Positions 48,402-62,555 are shown, counted from the first letter of the stretch. The stretch: 64,000 nt of DNA from Lichtheimia corymbifera B2541 (GCA_000697475.1 JNEU01001032.1:62001-126000), one strand, 5' to 3'. Program-made: numbers and translations. Notes: generated by a model from the sequence alone, not told the origin.

Positions 48402-51400
48402 CTATTGCACTTCCACAGATGATGTCCGCTGTTGTTTGGTAGGCCGTTCCTCTTCCTCCATGGAGTGACCATTGGAATCATTGTTTTGTGGTGCCTCTCC
48501 TTCTCCTTGCTGTTCCTTTTCATCATTTTCTGCTTCTTCCCTCCGTCGTTTGGCATCTCGCTCAGCTGTACGTTCCTGAAGTTTACGCTTCAATTGCATA
48601 AGTAGCGTTTCACCATAACGAGCACGCTGTTCTGTGATTTTCTTGTCGTAGGAAAGTGATGAGGCATTGTCGGTTTCATTATTGATGAGAGAGCGGAAGA
48701 TCTGTTGACTGGATTCGACCTTGGAGATGCCCTGTTCAATTAATTCGGGTGCTGCAGCTGGCATGTCGTTCAACAACTCGCCATAGGATTGTTGTGTAAG
48801 TGCCAAATCGTATAAAGTCGACTTGCTATCTGGGTTGATGTCATGTGCTTTTTGTGTTGCTTCAATAGCTCGTCCTGCATAATCAAGATCACGTGATGCT
48901 TTGGCACCAAGGAAAAGTGCTCGTCCCAAACATAATAACAAATTCTCATCCTTGTTGTCCTTGGGATACAATCGATTGGCATGCGAGTACTACCACCACC
49001 AACATCATATATGAGTGACTCATGCAAAATAGGTTGGGGGAAATGTATCGCTTACCATAGCAATTGCTTCACGATACCGTTTCAACTCAACAAGTGTGTG
49101 GCCGCAATTGATTAATACGGATGGCTCTTCCGATGTTGATTCACGTAAAAGATTGAACAGATAATGTGCGCCATCCATGTCACCGCTGTCAGCCATCAGC
49201 ATGGCAATACCGTTTGCTGCATATGCACACTTGGGGTCACGTCGGAGTGCTTGGTTGAAAAAGCTGAATGCGAGCTTGTATGACTCTTGCCGCTGTAAAT
49301 AAAATCCCCATGGATGAGTTTAACCGTTGCCATAGCGAGGATATCACGACACTTACATGTTGCTTATACTTGTCGCCTTTGAGTTCCCTTGCCACAGTTG
49401 CATGATAATTGCCAAGAGCCACATGTGCATAAACATTGTCCCGATCACAATCGCGTAATACTCGTTCCAGCGCCCGTTTGCATGTTTTTTCATTGCGTGT
49501 AATCTCAGCACGAGCAATCATGATCCAAGGTGCAGGATTCTTTGGCTGACTTTCTGCAACAGCGTTGAAATGTGCCACAGCTTCATCAGTGTGTCCCAAT
49601 GCTTGCTCAATAGCGCCCAATCGTAACCGTGCTATCCGTTAAACAGTGGGTCAATATATCGTCTAGGACCACACTCACACACTCACCTTCATAATAATCA
49701 GGGCATTCATCCACAATCTTTGTGTAAATCTCCTTGGCTTTATCAAGCTCTCCCCTTTCTTCATGCACGCGTCCAAGGTTAAAGGAGACTGTAACACTGA
49801 TGTCATCTTCTGGTGCCTTTTCTTGGCCAGCTCGCTGTTGTTGGAACGCTTCCAATGCACGCTTGTAATGATCGGCTGCCTTTTCCAGATCTCCACTCAA
49901 CATGTATAATGTGCCAAGATTGTTCAGGACTTCCACCTTGATGGCATCCATCTGAGCAGCTTCCTTGTCATTAGCTTCTGGATCACCCCTCCGTTTTATG
50001 GACATTTCATAGTCTAAATGACGATACACATCAATGTTGGATATATCGATCAACGACGACCTTTGTCTCACTTACATTCGAGTGCTTTGCCAATGTTGGT
50101 ATCCTCATGTAAATTGCCCACTTGAGCAGCAAAAATAGAGTTTTGAGTCGCATAATCAACAATGCCATTGAACACCGAGAGTGCTTGCTTATTCTTTCCA
50201 GCCATGGCATATGCGGCACCCAATGTCTAAAGTAATGACTAGCTTAGATCTCATGTATATATACCTCATAAACCACTTACTCTTGAAATATCATCACTCA
50301 GAATATATGTCTTTTGTAGCTTTTCGAAAACCTTGATAGCGTCATCAACGTTGCCTAGAACCAAGTACCAATAGATCAGTGACCATGTATGTCATCCTCA
50401 TGCTTCTTTTTACCATTATGCATATGTATTTGACCCATGTGATACTGTGCCAATCCATAATTGGGTTCAATAGCGAGGCATTGTTGATAGAAAATCTTGG
50501 CATCTTCAAAGTTGCCCTGAAAAAAGAAGTGTGAGCGCTTCATTGTGTGCGTGTGTGTGTGTGCCTCTGTCTACTTACCAATACATGATATGCTCTGGCG
50601 ATTTGGAACAATGCTTCAGACTTGACGAATTTGTTGTTTGTGTATTCCAATGCTTCCTTTGCATACTCCATGCTCTATGATTCCATAAGCGTCAATATCA
50701 TCCTCCAACCTAGTTTCCTTTGACAACAATTACCTTTTCAGGGTGGCCCATATTGTGACAATGGTTAGCAACCAAATTCAGAACAACGGGATGGTAACGT
50801 TCCGCTTTGAATGCATCCTGTAATTGCCGAAGACCACTTGCTAATGCCTTTTCACGGGTTGCAGCATCCGCTAAAATATCCTTGGAAATGTTGAGATCGA
50901 TAATGGCCATGAGAGCGAGGCATGTTGCTTTGTTGATAGATCCCTACATGAGTACCATGTTAGAACTCGTTCTAATCCTATCCTATCCTATCCTCTTGTA
51001 TCCTACCTGTTGCATGCATCGTTTGAGAGCATCCTTGGCTTGTTGAGACATACCAAGATGAGCAAAGCATTGTGCGATGGTGAGTTTGATCTCTGCAGCC
51101 GCGATAGGTGGTGGTGATAACTGAAGAGCCTTTTGAAACTGAGCAAGGGCTTCACGATAATGACCATGGACATATTGGATCTTTGCCAAGCCGGTGCGTG
51201 CGGGGATGCAATCATGCTGCTTATCCAAAAGATGTGTAAAGATGGAACGTGCTTGGTCGACGCGACCTGATGTAAGATATATATTGGCTTTCACAATCGC
51301 AGTCGGTACATGTTGAGCGTGAATACGATCGGCTTCTTGAATAAGGCGGTTGGCTGTATCGAGATGGTGTCGTCTATCATCACTCGCACGACTTGCTTTG

Positions 51401-51821
51401 ACTAACGCTAGATGCATTGTTGCACAGAGTGTAAGGATCGGTAGTTTCTCGCGAGGTTGCGTCGTCAAGGTACGATTGGCTATATCAAGTGAATTATGAG
51501 CTACTATGCACCCATGGAATTCGATCGGCCACGTTTACCATTTTCAAGACACGCATCGAGCACCTGGATGGCTTGCTTCACTCTGGATTGTTGATAGTAT
51601 TCAATCTGTGCAATATAAAATAAAATTCAGTTGGAAGAGTAACGTAATGGTCGCGTATGGTTGGATTGACGCTTTACAGCAAGTGTGCAGTAGTGGGAAA
51701 AGGCAACGCTCTCTTGTTCAAAGATGTTGGTAAGCTCACTGGGATCGCTCGGAAGATCACTGCAGATGACTTCAAGCACTTGCTCATGCTTCAATGGAAT
51801 TTCGAGCGTGCGTTGTGCCAT
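48402..51821 (-). CDS. CTR9: Paf1 complex TPR subunit Ctr9
   Basis: TPR scaffold of the RNA polymerase II-associated Paf1 complex in the nucleus. ATG at 51819-51821 opens MAQRTLEIPLKHEQVLEVIC, matching the start of Ctr9. About ten introns. TPR-type repeats run through the protein: ARTGLAKIQYVHGHYREALA, ALFQIARAYHVL-like, LNNLGTLYMLSGDLEKAADH, VSFNLGRVHEERGELDKAKE, and ALGNYHATVARELKGDKYKQ. The C-terminus is a Lys/Glu-rich region (KRRREEAENDEKEQQ) ending SSVEVQ with the stop at 48402-48404. The charged tail is shorter than in animals. Order and spacing of the repeats agree with Ctr9 along the whole length. Confidence 0.92.
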
Positions 51822-52188
51822 CGAGGTGTACGTGCGTGTATGGGTGTGTGTGTGTGAAATGGAGCGTGTGGAGTTGAAAGTAAGGTAACAAAGAGGTTGT
51901 TGCTGTTGCTGCTGCTTGTTTCAATTGACTTGCCACATACTCAGCCCTTAGATCGGACCATTGGTTGGTTATCTCCCCTCCACACCCTGCAAGTCACGAG
52001 TGATGCTGATGCGTTAATGCGTGATGGTTCAAGGTCATTTATAGCCAGATAGTAGTAGTTGCCCTTTTGCATGTCCGTAGCTTGGTTAGAAATAAATCAT
52101 ATATATATGTTAACTTTATAATAAGGGTAGAAAGATTCGGTACACATTATAGATTTTTGGGAGGGATTGCATGAAGGCTATATTAAAA
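51822..52188. other. Intergenic, CTR9 promoter
   Basis: About 370 bp with a GT-rich stretch directly before the CTR9 start (51830-51855). Nothing else recognised. Confidence 0.5.
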
Positions 52189-54214
52189 CTAGCGTTTTTC
52201 AACGAAAAGCTTCATCCCATTTCGCATAGGCATAGTCAGGCTCACTTTATAAGTGATCTCCTGATTAGGGACAAGAGTGAATTTGTATCGCTTCAGCAAT
52301 AAAACAATGGCAACGAGTGCTTCGAGGGTTGCTAGGTTTTGGCCTGAGATAAAAAAAGGATGTTTAGTGGCTGCATATATGATAATACGAGCCAAAACTT
52401 ACCAAGACATACACGGGGCCCAACATGGAAGGCTGGAAATTGACCTTGAGATTCACGACGTAGCTCACCGTTAGGTGTGATCCATCGCTCTGGTTTGAAT
52501 TCTTTGGCATCAGGTCCCCAGACTTTGGTTGACCTACCCAGAGCATAGGTGCTCCAAACGATAGTATCTCCTTTTTTGACCTGTGTGCCATCGGGCCATA
52601 TGTCATCCTCGAGAGCTACCTTGGTATTTACAGGCACGGATGGATATAAACGCAGCACCTCGTAGAACCTAAAATAGATGTAAACAAACAAATCATGCAT
52701 TGCCCTCGTATGACATGCTTACACTGCGTGTGCATAAGTCATTTTCTTGATAGCTTCATAGAGAGCAGGAGAATCTTGCTCATGTTCTTCACGAATACAA
52801 GCTTGGATCTCTTCAACGAGCTTGGCTTCAATGCGTGGATGCAACGTTAGGTTATAAAAAGTCCACGATAAAGCTTGAGCCGTAGTATCACGACCAGCAA
52901 TGATGAAGTTGAGAACCGTGTCACGAAGTTCACTGTCGCTTAATGGCTCGCCGTGTTCATTTTGTGTGCTCATGAAACGCGATAATAGATCTTTGAATTC
53001 TTCACCATTGGCTAATTGTTGACGGCGTTCAGTAATGATACTATAAGCGAACTCGTTGACGATATTAAGATGATCTCGGATTGTCTTTTTGCCCGGTGTA
53101 ATCGCACGTATTGCTTCGGCCACAGGGATGAATGGGTTGATAAATCTATCAAAGCAGTCTGCTTGGCAAATATCGAAGCTCTCAGCGAATGGGACTTTAC
53201 CACGGTTGGACAATGAATCAAGCTGTTTCCCAAAACCAAGGCTAATGATAAATGACGTCCAATATGAGCTTATCAAACATCACGTGATATCAATCAACAA
53301 GTTGATAAAATGGCTTACAGGACAAAGGAATCCAAAGTAAACTTAAACATGACATCATGAAAGTCAACGGGTCGATGATTGGAAGCCTTTTTGTCAAAGA
53401 TATTGTCACACATTGCATGCAATTCCTTAACAAACACACTAGGCAACGTAATACAGTGAGCATGATGAGTAGTAGCAAATCATCATCAACCTTACTCTGT
53501 AAAATGGTCTCGGAAATTGGCTACCGAGAAAATGTGGCTGGCTGTTTTCCGTTGCCACCGCCATCCTTCTCCATTGCTGACAAAAATGCCTTTGCCAAAG
53601 AGATGACCCATTGCGTGACTATTGAAGATCAATGATTGATTGATCGATTGATTCATTGGTTAGACAAGGTGATATCATGCCACTCGTTGTCTTTTTGATC
53701 TACTTACAGTACTCGTGTTCCTTTGACGTAGTTCTCAAAGTGCGCTATTATGCAAAAGTGTGAATAGATCAGTATCAATCACATAGTGAAACCTCGCTTC
53801 AAAATGATTACTTTTTAAAAAGTACTCGATGTTAGAAGGATCAATGGTGCAAATAACAGGCGGAAGGGCTAAATTAGTGGCACCACTAAGCATGTATATG
53901 TGTTTGTTGAATGATAGATTACACGAGATGTAGGTATGAACTTCAAAAACTTACAAGGTCAAGGTATCCAATTCCTCAAATTTGTTAACCTGGTTGTCGT
54001 ATGCTGTGTCTTTACCCATGATATTGCGGAAGAGACTTCCGACAAGAGGATCCCCTTTGGCAAATGCAATTCCTTCACGACGTTCTCGGAAGATAGCACG
54101 ATCATTGTATTTTAACGTCAAAAGACCCAAAGCTGTGGCCGCTGTGGCTGTAGCAATTCTACCAATGTCGGAGACGTTGATGTTGCTGTTGCTTAAAAGC
54201 GAAGACATATCCAT
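52189..54214 (-). CDS. Cytochrome P450, CYP52/CYP86-like (possibly CYP5205)
   Basis: P450 of the fatty-acid/alkane hydroxylase-like clan. ATG at 54212-54214 (MDMSSLLSNSNINVSDIG) with an N-terminal hydrophobic helix. Joined exons give GKGIFVSNGEGWRWQRKTAS (C-helix), VLNFIIAGRDTTAQALSW (I-helix), FYEVLRLYPSVP (K-helix ExxR), FKPERW, and the heme loop FHVGPRVCLG. The C-terminus ends MKLFVEKR with the stop at 52189-52191. It is not closely related to the tandem pair at the left end (different heme loop and I-helix). CYP52-like enzymes omega-hydroxylate fatty acids or alkanes; that activity here is family-level inference, and the subfamily number is tentative. Confidence 0.9.
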
Positions 54215-54719
54215 CAAGCAGTATGTGGAATGTAAAATGTGGAAGAGAAGGAAGGTGTGAGGAAAAAGAGAGTTGACGAGAATGGTATTTCTAATCCAGG
54301 CGCACTTCTCCGCACTCTTTGTTACCGGTTGAATCAATGGTCCGCAAGTGAATGGTATACTTGGCGTTACACACATCAATACTCCTCAATCGCGTTTAGA
54401 TAATTTATTCTTATGTCAACTATAACACATGATATTGCCAGCCTTGGTAAACGGCATTTTATCGGCATACAGCACCGTTAGGTTTCTACAAGCCAGCATC
54501 ACAAATTGTATTCAATGCTCATGATAATATTTGGCATACTAATAAGAATCTTGGCTGCTCAGGTTTGAGTAGAATGTGGGGATGTGACACGGAACTCAAA
54601 GTCATCTGCATTCTGGAAGCAATGGCCATCTTAAATGGTGGATCAACACGAGATATGTCATATAGTCATTACTCAATCTTCATTTGTAAAATGTGATCAT
54701 GCTACTATGACTACAAAAT
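54215..54719. other. Intergenic, nothing recognised
   Basis: About 500 bp between the P450 start and the RPN13 stop. No coding frame, repeat or RNA gene supported. Confidence 0.5.
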
Positions 54720-56193
54720 CTAATCTTGTTCCATGGCATCATCGTTGTTTCGGTCTTGGTCCTTGCGTCCAGTGCTTTCATCAATAGCCCGAAGAAAAGA
54801 TTCCACATCTACAGGTACATACACATCATGTTACTGACACGAAGTATTCCCAAGATAGTTGTTAACTTACTGCCGCCAGACATTGCTGGTAAACCCAATT
54901 GTTGCAACAAAGGACCAAGATCACCCGATTCAAAAGCATGGCTTAAGGTTGCAGCAGCTTGTTGGAATTGAGGACTTCTCACAACTTGTCGTACTTCTTC
55001 AGGTGATTTTTCGCAGTTTTCAGGTAAATGAGAGTAAAGCTGGGCGCAAACTTCGGGATCGTCGAGTAATCGATTGAGTGTTTCTGGCGTTAAGACATCG
55101 GTCAAAGACAGTGGTGGGCTTCGGCTCTCTAAATAAATGAATGAGTCCTCTTATCCCATCAACAACATGATCAATGTCAACTCACGTGATCCTTGTGCAT
55201 TTCTCAACAAATCTCTTAATTGATCCATAGCTTGTGGATTCACGCCTTCCTGACCCTGCTGTTGCTGCCCTTCGGTAGTAGACCGCTCAGTCTCTTGTGC
55301 ATTTGCCATAGGTGTATCTTCTTGATGCTCTTCATGTGTATCCTCATCATTGGCTGCAGAGGAATCTGTGGCGCCTCTATAACAATAAAAATATCAATGC
55401 ATTGATATTGACAATCCCAAAAAAAGCCAACCTACCCAAGGCCTCCTGCATTCTGTAAGAACTGTAGAATGTTCTCGCGCGAAATACGATCTAAATAACC
55501 TATTGTGAGATCATCCGGTCGTATGTACCATGTGTTAACTATGCATGCATGTACCTGAGCCACCGAGTAATTGCATCATATCGGCCGATGCGTCACCCAT
55601 ATCCATGCCAGACATTTCATCCGTGGCTGTAGCTGCTTCAGGATCGTTGATCAAGTGGTTGACACGGCTAATGACTTCTTCATCCTTCTCATCGCTCTTG
55701 TTTTGCATCCAGAAAAACAGCTTTTGATTCGAGGACTTGAACTTGAGGAGATAGACGCGGCCGGTAGTACATTGCTCCACACGGATCATTTCGGCTTCAT
55801 CAGGGAAAATTATCAAATCCTAAAGACATTGATATGTAAGCCTGTCATCCAATATGGTATCCAAGCTTTCCCTCCCCTAGTTACCTCTTCAGGTTCCGTT
55901 GCCTTCCGTTCTTTCCAATAAAAGTGCATAAGCTGATCATCGCTCTATATACCACAAGCATTAGCTGATCCAAGTTACTGAAAACCATGCCCGGTCAGAT
56001 CGTACTTGATCCATATACACCACGCTATGAGAGCAAGCAATTCCGTGTTAACATGGATGACGCGTTCCTTTTGAGTTGACCATTCCTACCCTTTACGCAA
56101 ATCAGGCTTTATCGTATTGCCTTCTCGGATGCATTTGCCGGCATTGAACTCAACAAGGTGCTTTGGTTGTTGCGAAGTTGGGAATAAGCTCAT
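54720..56193 (-). CDS. RPN13: Proteasomal ubiquitin receptor Rpn13/ADRM1
   Basis: Ubiquitin receptor of the 19S proteasome cap. ATG at 56191-56193 ([20 protein letters not shown]). The Pru domain continues through a 19-nt microexon at 56006-56024 (KGVVYMDQ) to [35 protein letters not shown], and [21 protein letters not shown] Gln/Gly-rich linker follows, then the DEUBAD domain, which docks the Uch37 deubiquitinase in animals ([40 protein letters not shown]), ending NDDAMEQD. Stop at 54720-54722. Full Pru plus DEUBAD architecture, as in animals and filamentous fungi; yeast Rpn13 has the Pru domain only. Confidence 0.93.
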
Positions 56194-56327
56194 CGTAGTC
56201 GTTGAGTGGGTTGTATGAGAGAAGGAAGAAGTTACCAAGTGTCCGCAATTAAAACGCAGTCTTTGTCCAAATTCATTCATGCGCCATCAATTTACTTTAA
56301 AACGATGCATACGTCATTGCTCTTATC

Positions 56328-58495
56328 TTATTCATCAGACGCAAAAATAAAATGATAGTTTTCGAGAATAATCTGCACTACTTGCATTTGATAATGGGCT
56401 TCTTGTAAATGGTCAAGGTCATTGGATGATGCTTCTTCATATCCCATCAATGTCATTCCAAATATGGTGGCAAGATTGGATGCATCCATTTTGTTGTGCA
56501 TTTGATGTTGTTGCACTCTAAATCACAGCACGTACATACACACATTAACGACTTCACAATGAACCTGACACCCTCTATGTACTTACTTTTCCAAATGCCT
56601 CATGAGATATTCCAATGTCATGTAGTTCTCCTCTGGTAATTCATGGACCATCATGGATATATCATTGATACGTGATTGCTCATCATCGGATTCTAAGATT
56701 CATTATATATAAACGAAGCAACTTTGGATGACCGACAAGTTTTGCTTACTTGCAGCATCAAGAAAATACGGGTAAAGCGACCTAGGAAACAATGGGTCTG
56801 GTAATTCACGCAGCCAAAGTTTGAGAACGCTGGTCACATTATTGATTTCTTCTGGCACGTAATCGTTCTCCAACAAGTGATGCCCAGCGCAGTCTTGATT
56901 CAAAGCAGCCCTTAACTTTTGCACCTGAGTACTGATGCCAGGAATGCGATAGATCCCTATGGTATTCAGACCATGTTCTTCAACAGCCCTCGCACACCTT
57001 GTTAAGATTATGGGAACACCTCCATTGCGCGAAACTAACGTCTTTAGATCTACACCAAATACCGGAGCGGATAATGGAGCACTTGTAAGCTGAAGAATCA
57101 AATAAGACAATGATTCATGAACAATGGTGATGATCATTGTGTGTTTACCTTGGATCTAAATATATCGCCCCCTCCTAACCTTGACGCGGCTTGATTGTTG
57201 TAGCTTTGAATAAATCCAATAAGATCCGATTCCTTGTCAATTCCTTCTGCCAATGATCTCAGACCCATACCATGGTCATCATCAAGGGCTAAACCATCCA
57301 AAGCAATCGCTTGCTCAAATGCATAAGCGTATCGAGCAAGTTGGTAGCGAAGCGCAGCACAGCATTCATCATTCACATCTTTCAATCCCTGTATACACAT
57401 CCACCAATATGAGAAACCCGGCGTTATTTTCCAAGAGACGGCTTATTACAAACCATTAACAATGCAGGTAAATGTGCTTGAAGCTGGGAGTGATCTAAAC
57501 GGCTGACGGCAGCTCGAGAACCGAGCTTCTGGAAACATCAGTTACTTGATTTATGCAAGATAAACGTATTTCATGCTCGCAGCATACCTCTATTGGTTCC
57601 CTATTGTACCTGAACAGTCGTTTTCGTGGAATGCGATGGATACTGGATTTTCTTTGTTGCTGTGATTTTCGTTGCGAAGCTAACTTTTCATTCTTGATAA
57701 CATCTTAGTTGTAGCCTTCATTGTCTATTTCCTTTCCCTTCCCCTTTTTATCCCTACAATGTACCAGCTGTGATAAAACTTCAGCATCCGCCAGCTGTTG
57801 GCTGTGTTTGGTTCCTAGTTCCTCAATCTGGAATAATTACAATCCACAAAGACGTTAGCGTTTTGTCCATACTGAAAAGCAATAAGCTTATACCTCTTTG
57901 CTTTTTTCCTCCATATTTTCAAGTAACAGCTGTAAATCGTTTGCCACATGGGTCACGTTGTCTGCAAAATGCAATCGCTGTTCACCAATGATCTCATGCA
58001 CTTTCAGGGATAGTTGCCATGCATTGCATATGTTCTAAACATCATCCACGAGCCTATTATTAGCTTATCCAAGCTATACCTCCATTACTATACCCAGAGT
58101 GCTGCTGTGAAACATCATTCATGGATCGAGATAGCTGAAGCATTTGCTTTCCATACTCTTGTTCGATCGCGGCTCGTTTCTCCAGAAACGACATGGTATC
58201 CTATATGCGAGGATGTGCATTAGTAGTTGCTATCAATGAGCACATCGTCGCTTACTTTTACCGCCTGAAGCTCTAGATACACCTTGTCACGTAAACAATG
58301 AAACCCGTTTTGCTACACAATGGTGCACGGTCAGTTACACAAAAGCAGTGATACAAAACATTCCTCATGTATATAGCTTGCCACCTTTTTGATATATTGA
58401 CTTCCTATTCCCTTCATACTTACGTCCAACCTAATCAATTCTTTCAAAACATCTTCTGTCATCTCTTGTTGCGTAGCTGACTTGGTTTTAACCAT
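56328..58495 (-). CDS. F-BAR and RhoGAP domain protein (Rgd1-like)
   Basis: Membrane-associated GTPase-activating protein for Rho-type GTPases. ATG at 58493-58495 (MVKTKSATQQEMTEDVLKEL). The F-BAR part includes QNGFHCLRDKVYLELQAVK, FLEKRAAIEQEYGKQMLQLS and ECCAALRYQLARYAYAFEQA. The RhoGAP domain begins VFGVDLKTLVSR and has the arginine finger in GLNTIGIYRIPGIST, then EINNVTSVLKLWLRELPDPL and DASNLATIFGMTLMG. Stop at 56328-56330. Yeast Rgd1 acts on Rho3 and Rho4; which GTPase is used here, including the Cdc42 in this window, is not shown. Confidence 0.88.
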
Positions 58496-58848
58496 TTATA
58501 TTTGATTTTGAGCAATAAACTGGCGGTATTCGTTGTAAGTGATGTTTGTCGATTGTGAATCAAAAAGGAATGCAAGCAGCAAGTGGTTTGGAAACGAGAA
58601 GAAAAAAAAGAATGGTTCATCAATGTAAGTTGACAGTCTAGCATGCATCAATTCTGACGGTAAGTGAGTATCCCCGATCCTAGCCTAGTCGATCCCCCTA
58701 ATCGCCAAAAGTTGGCATATTCCGCGTCAGCTCATCCCATCCTCCTTCCACAACACATTTTCTCCTGATTCATATCCAAAACTCTCTACAAAGATCTTGA
58801 CCGGTATATGTATATATATTTGGTGTCATACGTCATCATGATTGGGAA
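58496..58848. other. Intergenic, RGD1-like gene promoter
   Basis: About 350 bp. Contains the leader of the RhoGAP gene; nothing else recognised. Confidence 0.5.
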
Positions 58849-61800
58849 CTATGAATATGTAGTAGTATTGCCGTGGGATGAAAGGGTAGCTGCTAATGCA
58901 TCAACTATGATGGATGGAAGAATATCAAAGTGAGCCACGATACATATTACGCGTGGTATGAATAAGATTGCACTTACACCAAGGGAAGTTGCCTTTCTTT
59001 CCAATGATCGCCAGACTTGTTGAAATAAACTCATTGTCCCGAACGAATTTCTTTTCCATATTCTCCATGGCTTCCGCGAATTGAGGACTTGACTCCACGT
59101 CAGGTTGGATAAACATCTGAGCTAAATCTTGTACTTGATCGAGAACCCTCAAGATGGCAGAATGGATTGATCGTGTCTGTAGTATAATGCATTCATGTCA
59201 ATAAAGTACCTACATGGTGGGCCGCCAAGAGAACTAGTCTTACCTTATCTCCTAACAAGCACCGATCAACTATTCGATCAACATAATCAGCGTGCAGTTG
59301 CACCATGTCATCCATATTTTCCAGCCTGCTAATGGTATTTCGCAACGCCATAGTCTCCGTATGCAACACCTGCAGCTCGACCCTTTAGCAAGTTGTCTCC
59401 TTTCCCCCCCTCCCGCATGCTAACTTACTGTGGTCATGACATAGCTTGAGAATGAATTTACGAACCATATCAATCGGACACGCATGGAAACCATCCTCAT
59501 GCTACGCTTTTGTTGTGTGAGAGTCTTCCGATCCAGGACATGCTTGGTACGCTTGAGCCGAAGTAAAAGGGTGGTGATCGAGCTGTATTTTCTTAATGAT
59601 GATCGGCGTATATAGTTGTTGATAGGCCAAGGTAGCTAAGGAAGGTATATCAGATTTTACGACTTTTGTTAATAAAGCTTGTCCACTTACATGATAACTG
59701 AATCGGATCTTATCCAGAAAGCTTCCACTGACATTATGATCGAACGAGCATTCTGAAAGGGTCAAATCTTGATGTAAACCACCAATGGCACTCTTTGCAT
59801 CCATAAAAAGCTTATCGATCTGAGTATTGGTGCTGCTGTTCTCGGGATATATGCCTTTATCCATCTACCATTCCATTGCGTGAGCACATGATCCGATATC
59901 ATTGAATATGGATTTGATGCTTACTTTCTGAAACAAGGTCTCACAAAAGACATGCATCAACTCGTCCTCTAGCATCAGATAAATGGAAGCGATTCGACGA
60001 AGGTGGGATATCAGCGAACATGATTCGTAAAGCACCACTCGCAGTTTTTGTGTTGCATGTAAATATGGTTCGGCAATGTAGTCGTCGAGAGATTGCAATA
60101 TGGCTTGATCGAATAAATATGGAGTAACGGTGGTATTGGCTGTAGATGACGATTGGGTGAAATGTTGGCTGCCATTTTTCAAAAGAGGGAATCCTGCCTG
60201 CAGGAATGGGTTTTGCTGTGATAATGTTGGCTGAAATGGCTGTGATGGTGTGCTGTTGCTGGATGAATCAAATACTGTTTTTGGTATGGGAATGATCTTG
60301 TCGAAACAATCAATGTATGTTGGGATTCGTTCCATCTAGATGGCCACGGTAAGTCTTCAACCTCGACGATCCAATGAGTATAAATACCTCGTCTCTAAAC
60401 CGGGAAATGATCTCTATTGCCTTGCCAACAAAAAACACCTTATCCATGAATGTGCGATCGAATAAAGGGTATCCTGACACTTGTTCGTCGTCCCGCGGTT
60501 CATGCACATAGAATTCGTCCTCAACAAGCTCACTATCGCGTCGATTGCTCCTTTAAAAAGTAAAATGTTAGTTGAATATATAATATGATCCAGAGATAAT
60601 ACTACCTGCTAATGAAAAATTCCTGTGCCACGTCTCCCTTCAAAGTTGCTCTTGTAGTCCAATCATCGAGCAATTGAGCAAAAGGCTTGATCGTCTCATG
60701 ATACAGGTACACCATCACATTGTACACATCTTGTGTTCCTTGCATCTCAGCCTCACATATCCGCGTATAAATAGCTGACAAAAGCTTTTGAGAAAGTGCT
60801 CTTGGGGAATCTAAATAGGGTCACTGAATGTCAATGACGGCATGTGGATCAATTTGGAGTTGACAATAACCTGAGGTATGGAGACGTGTGGTAATTTCAT
60901 AGATGGCTTGAAATGCTTTGAGTAATGGATCCAAGGTATTCTTGAGTTTCAATATTGAAATGATCGATTTCCCATCTACAATACACCGCGATTAGCATCG
61001 GCAGAGATATCCAATTAAAGGTGTGTGTGCTATAGTACCTTGTGTTTGACAATTGTCGACTTCAATACTGCTCATGCGCCTTTCAAATGCTTGAAACATC
61101 CTAGTCACGCAAACTGCAAACGCTTCGCAAGTTTGACCGTAACGACGATCATCCGTCTTGCTATTGTTGAGCACTCTATAGCATAGCGTCAACACAAGCG
61201 ACTCATAGTTGCCTTTTGGTGTACACAAACCTTTGAAGCCACTCCCGCAGATTATTTAAAATGTTGCCGTACTCATTAAACTCCTTCAAGATGCTCTTGA
61301 CGGCTGTGTTGCTCAAATGACGTAGAGGAAAGGGTGTCGAAGCCACCTACATAGCAAATATCCATGTCAACCAAAGTTCAATACAACCCTCCTTTCTTCT
61401 CTACCTGCATCCTGGATGTTCTTGTTTCTTCATCATGCACCACTGTCTTTTCGAAAAGAATGCTTGGCAAGCCTCGCAACATGAATATCACCTCTCTCAT
61501 AATATCCGCTTCGGTGAGCTCTTCTGAATTTCTTGGTAAGAACCACATTCAACTTGAGGGCATGTTATTTGACGAATTACCTGCTGAATCTTCATAGTAG
61601 CGATGTACGCGATCCTGATTTCTTGTAATCTCCACTTGATCATGTTCAATGATAGGTATATAAGTGCTGTACCACCGCTCATCTGTGGGACTTATCGATC
61701 GCAATGGCTCTTGTTGTGTCGTTGATCGTGCCTGATGATCCATTGTAGCCGTCAGTATACTGATCCTGATCCATATGCACCCCCATCTACTCTTACTGCA

Positions 61801-62555
61801 ATGTTCACATACTTTGAAGCGCGCAAGTTCCTCTTGATCCAGCTCCAGATCTTCTTCTGTGCCATCCATGCTCATCATATCTTCATCCTCGTCATCACTT
61901 GGATATTGCTGCCAATGGTCTCCTTCCAATGGTTCTTCTAGCAGTGTTCTACGCCAAAACTCGGCACCTGATTCCTGAACCGTATTCATAGATGATGATG
62001 CCTCATTATCCAAAGGCTGAGACGGTGTACCGGATGATAAAGCGAGTAAAAGGGCAAGCATATCATATTTGAGAGCATGTTGCGACTAGAATAGGGATCA
62101 ACATTTGTTGTCAGTCAATGAATTGATTCTGCATATAACTATATCCTCGATCCAACATACACTGATTGACGTACAACTATCACCTATCGAATGTGCGTCC
62201 TCCATAAACTTGTCCTTGAGCAATCGTAAACGAGTGGCTGCCTCGCCGTAACCATGGATACTAAACTTCTCGCAAAGCCTGCACATACCAACACGTCAGC
62301 CTCGCGTATTATAATACAACTGTATATGTATATATACCCTTCCCAGCGTCGCCTGACAGCAAATTCATCAGTACTGGTGAACCGATGGCGATCGAGGCCT
62401 GTCAATGCTGGTTGCAAACGCGCCACAAGTGCTGGATCTACCTGATCACAAGGTCCTGTTAGTTCCCCTGTCGAATGCCCAAAGCAATTGTATACTTGAC
62501 GCGTAATTACCTTTCTCCCAAATACACTTTCAACCAGGTGTTGACGATGGTCCAT
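58849..62555 (-). CDS. Gamma-tubulin complex component, GCP5-like
   Basis: Spc97/Spc98-family subunit of the gamma-tubulin ring complex at microtubule-organising centres. ATG at 62553-62555 (MDHRQHLVESVFGRK); about 15 introns; stop at 58849-58851. An early KYDMLALLLALS block followed by an acidic stretch (PSDDEDEDMMSMDGTEEDLE) resembles GCP5. The GRIP1 region starts with ADIIREVIFMLRGLPSILFE and HLSNTAVKSILKEFNEYGN. GRIP2-type segments come later (HVSGSFLDKIRFSYHVSG area and the C-terminal FDILPSIIVDALAATLSSHG). The choice of GCP5 over GCP4 or GCP6 rests on the KYD/acidic block and should be confirmed by a tree. The intron after FGRK is inferred. Confidence 0.78.
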
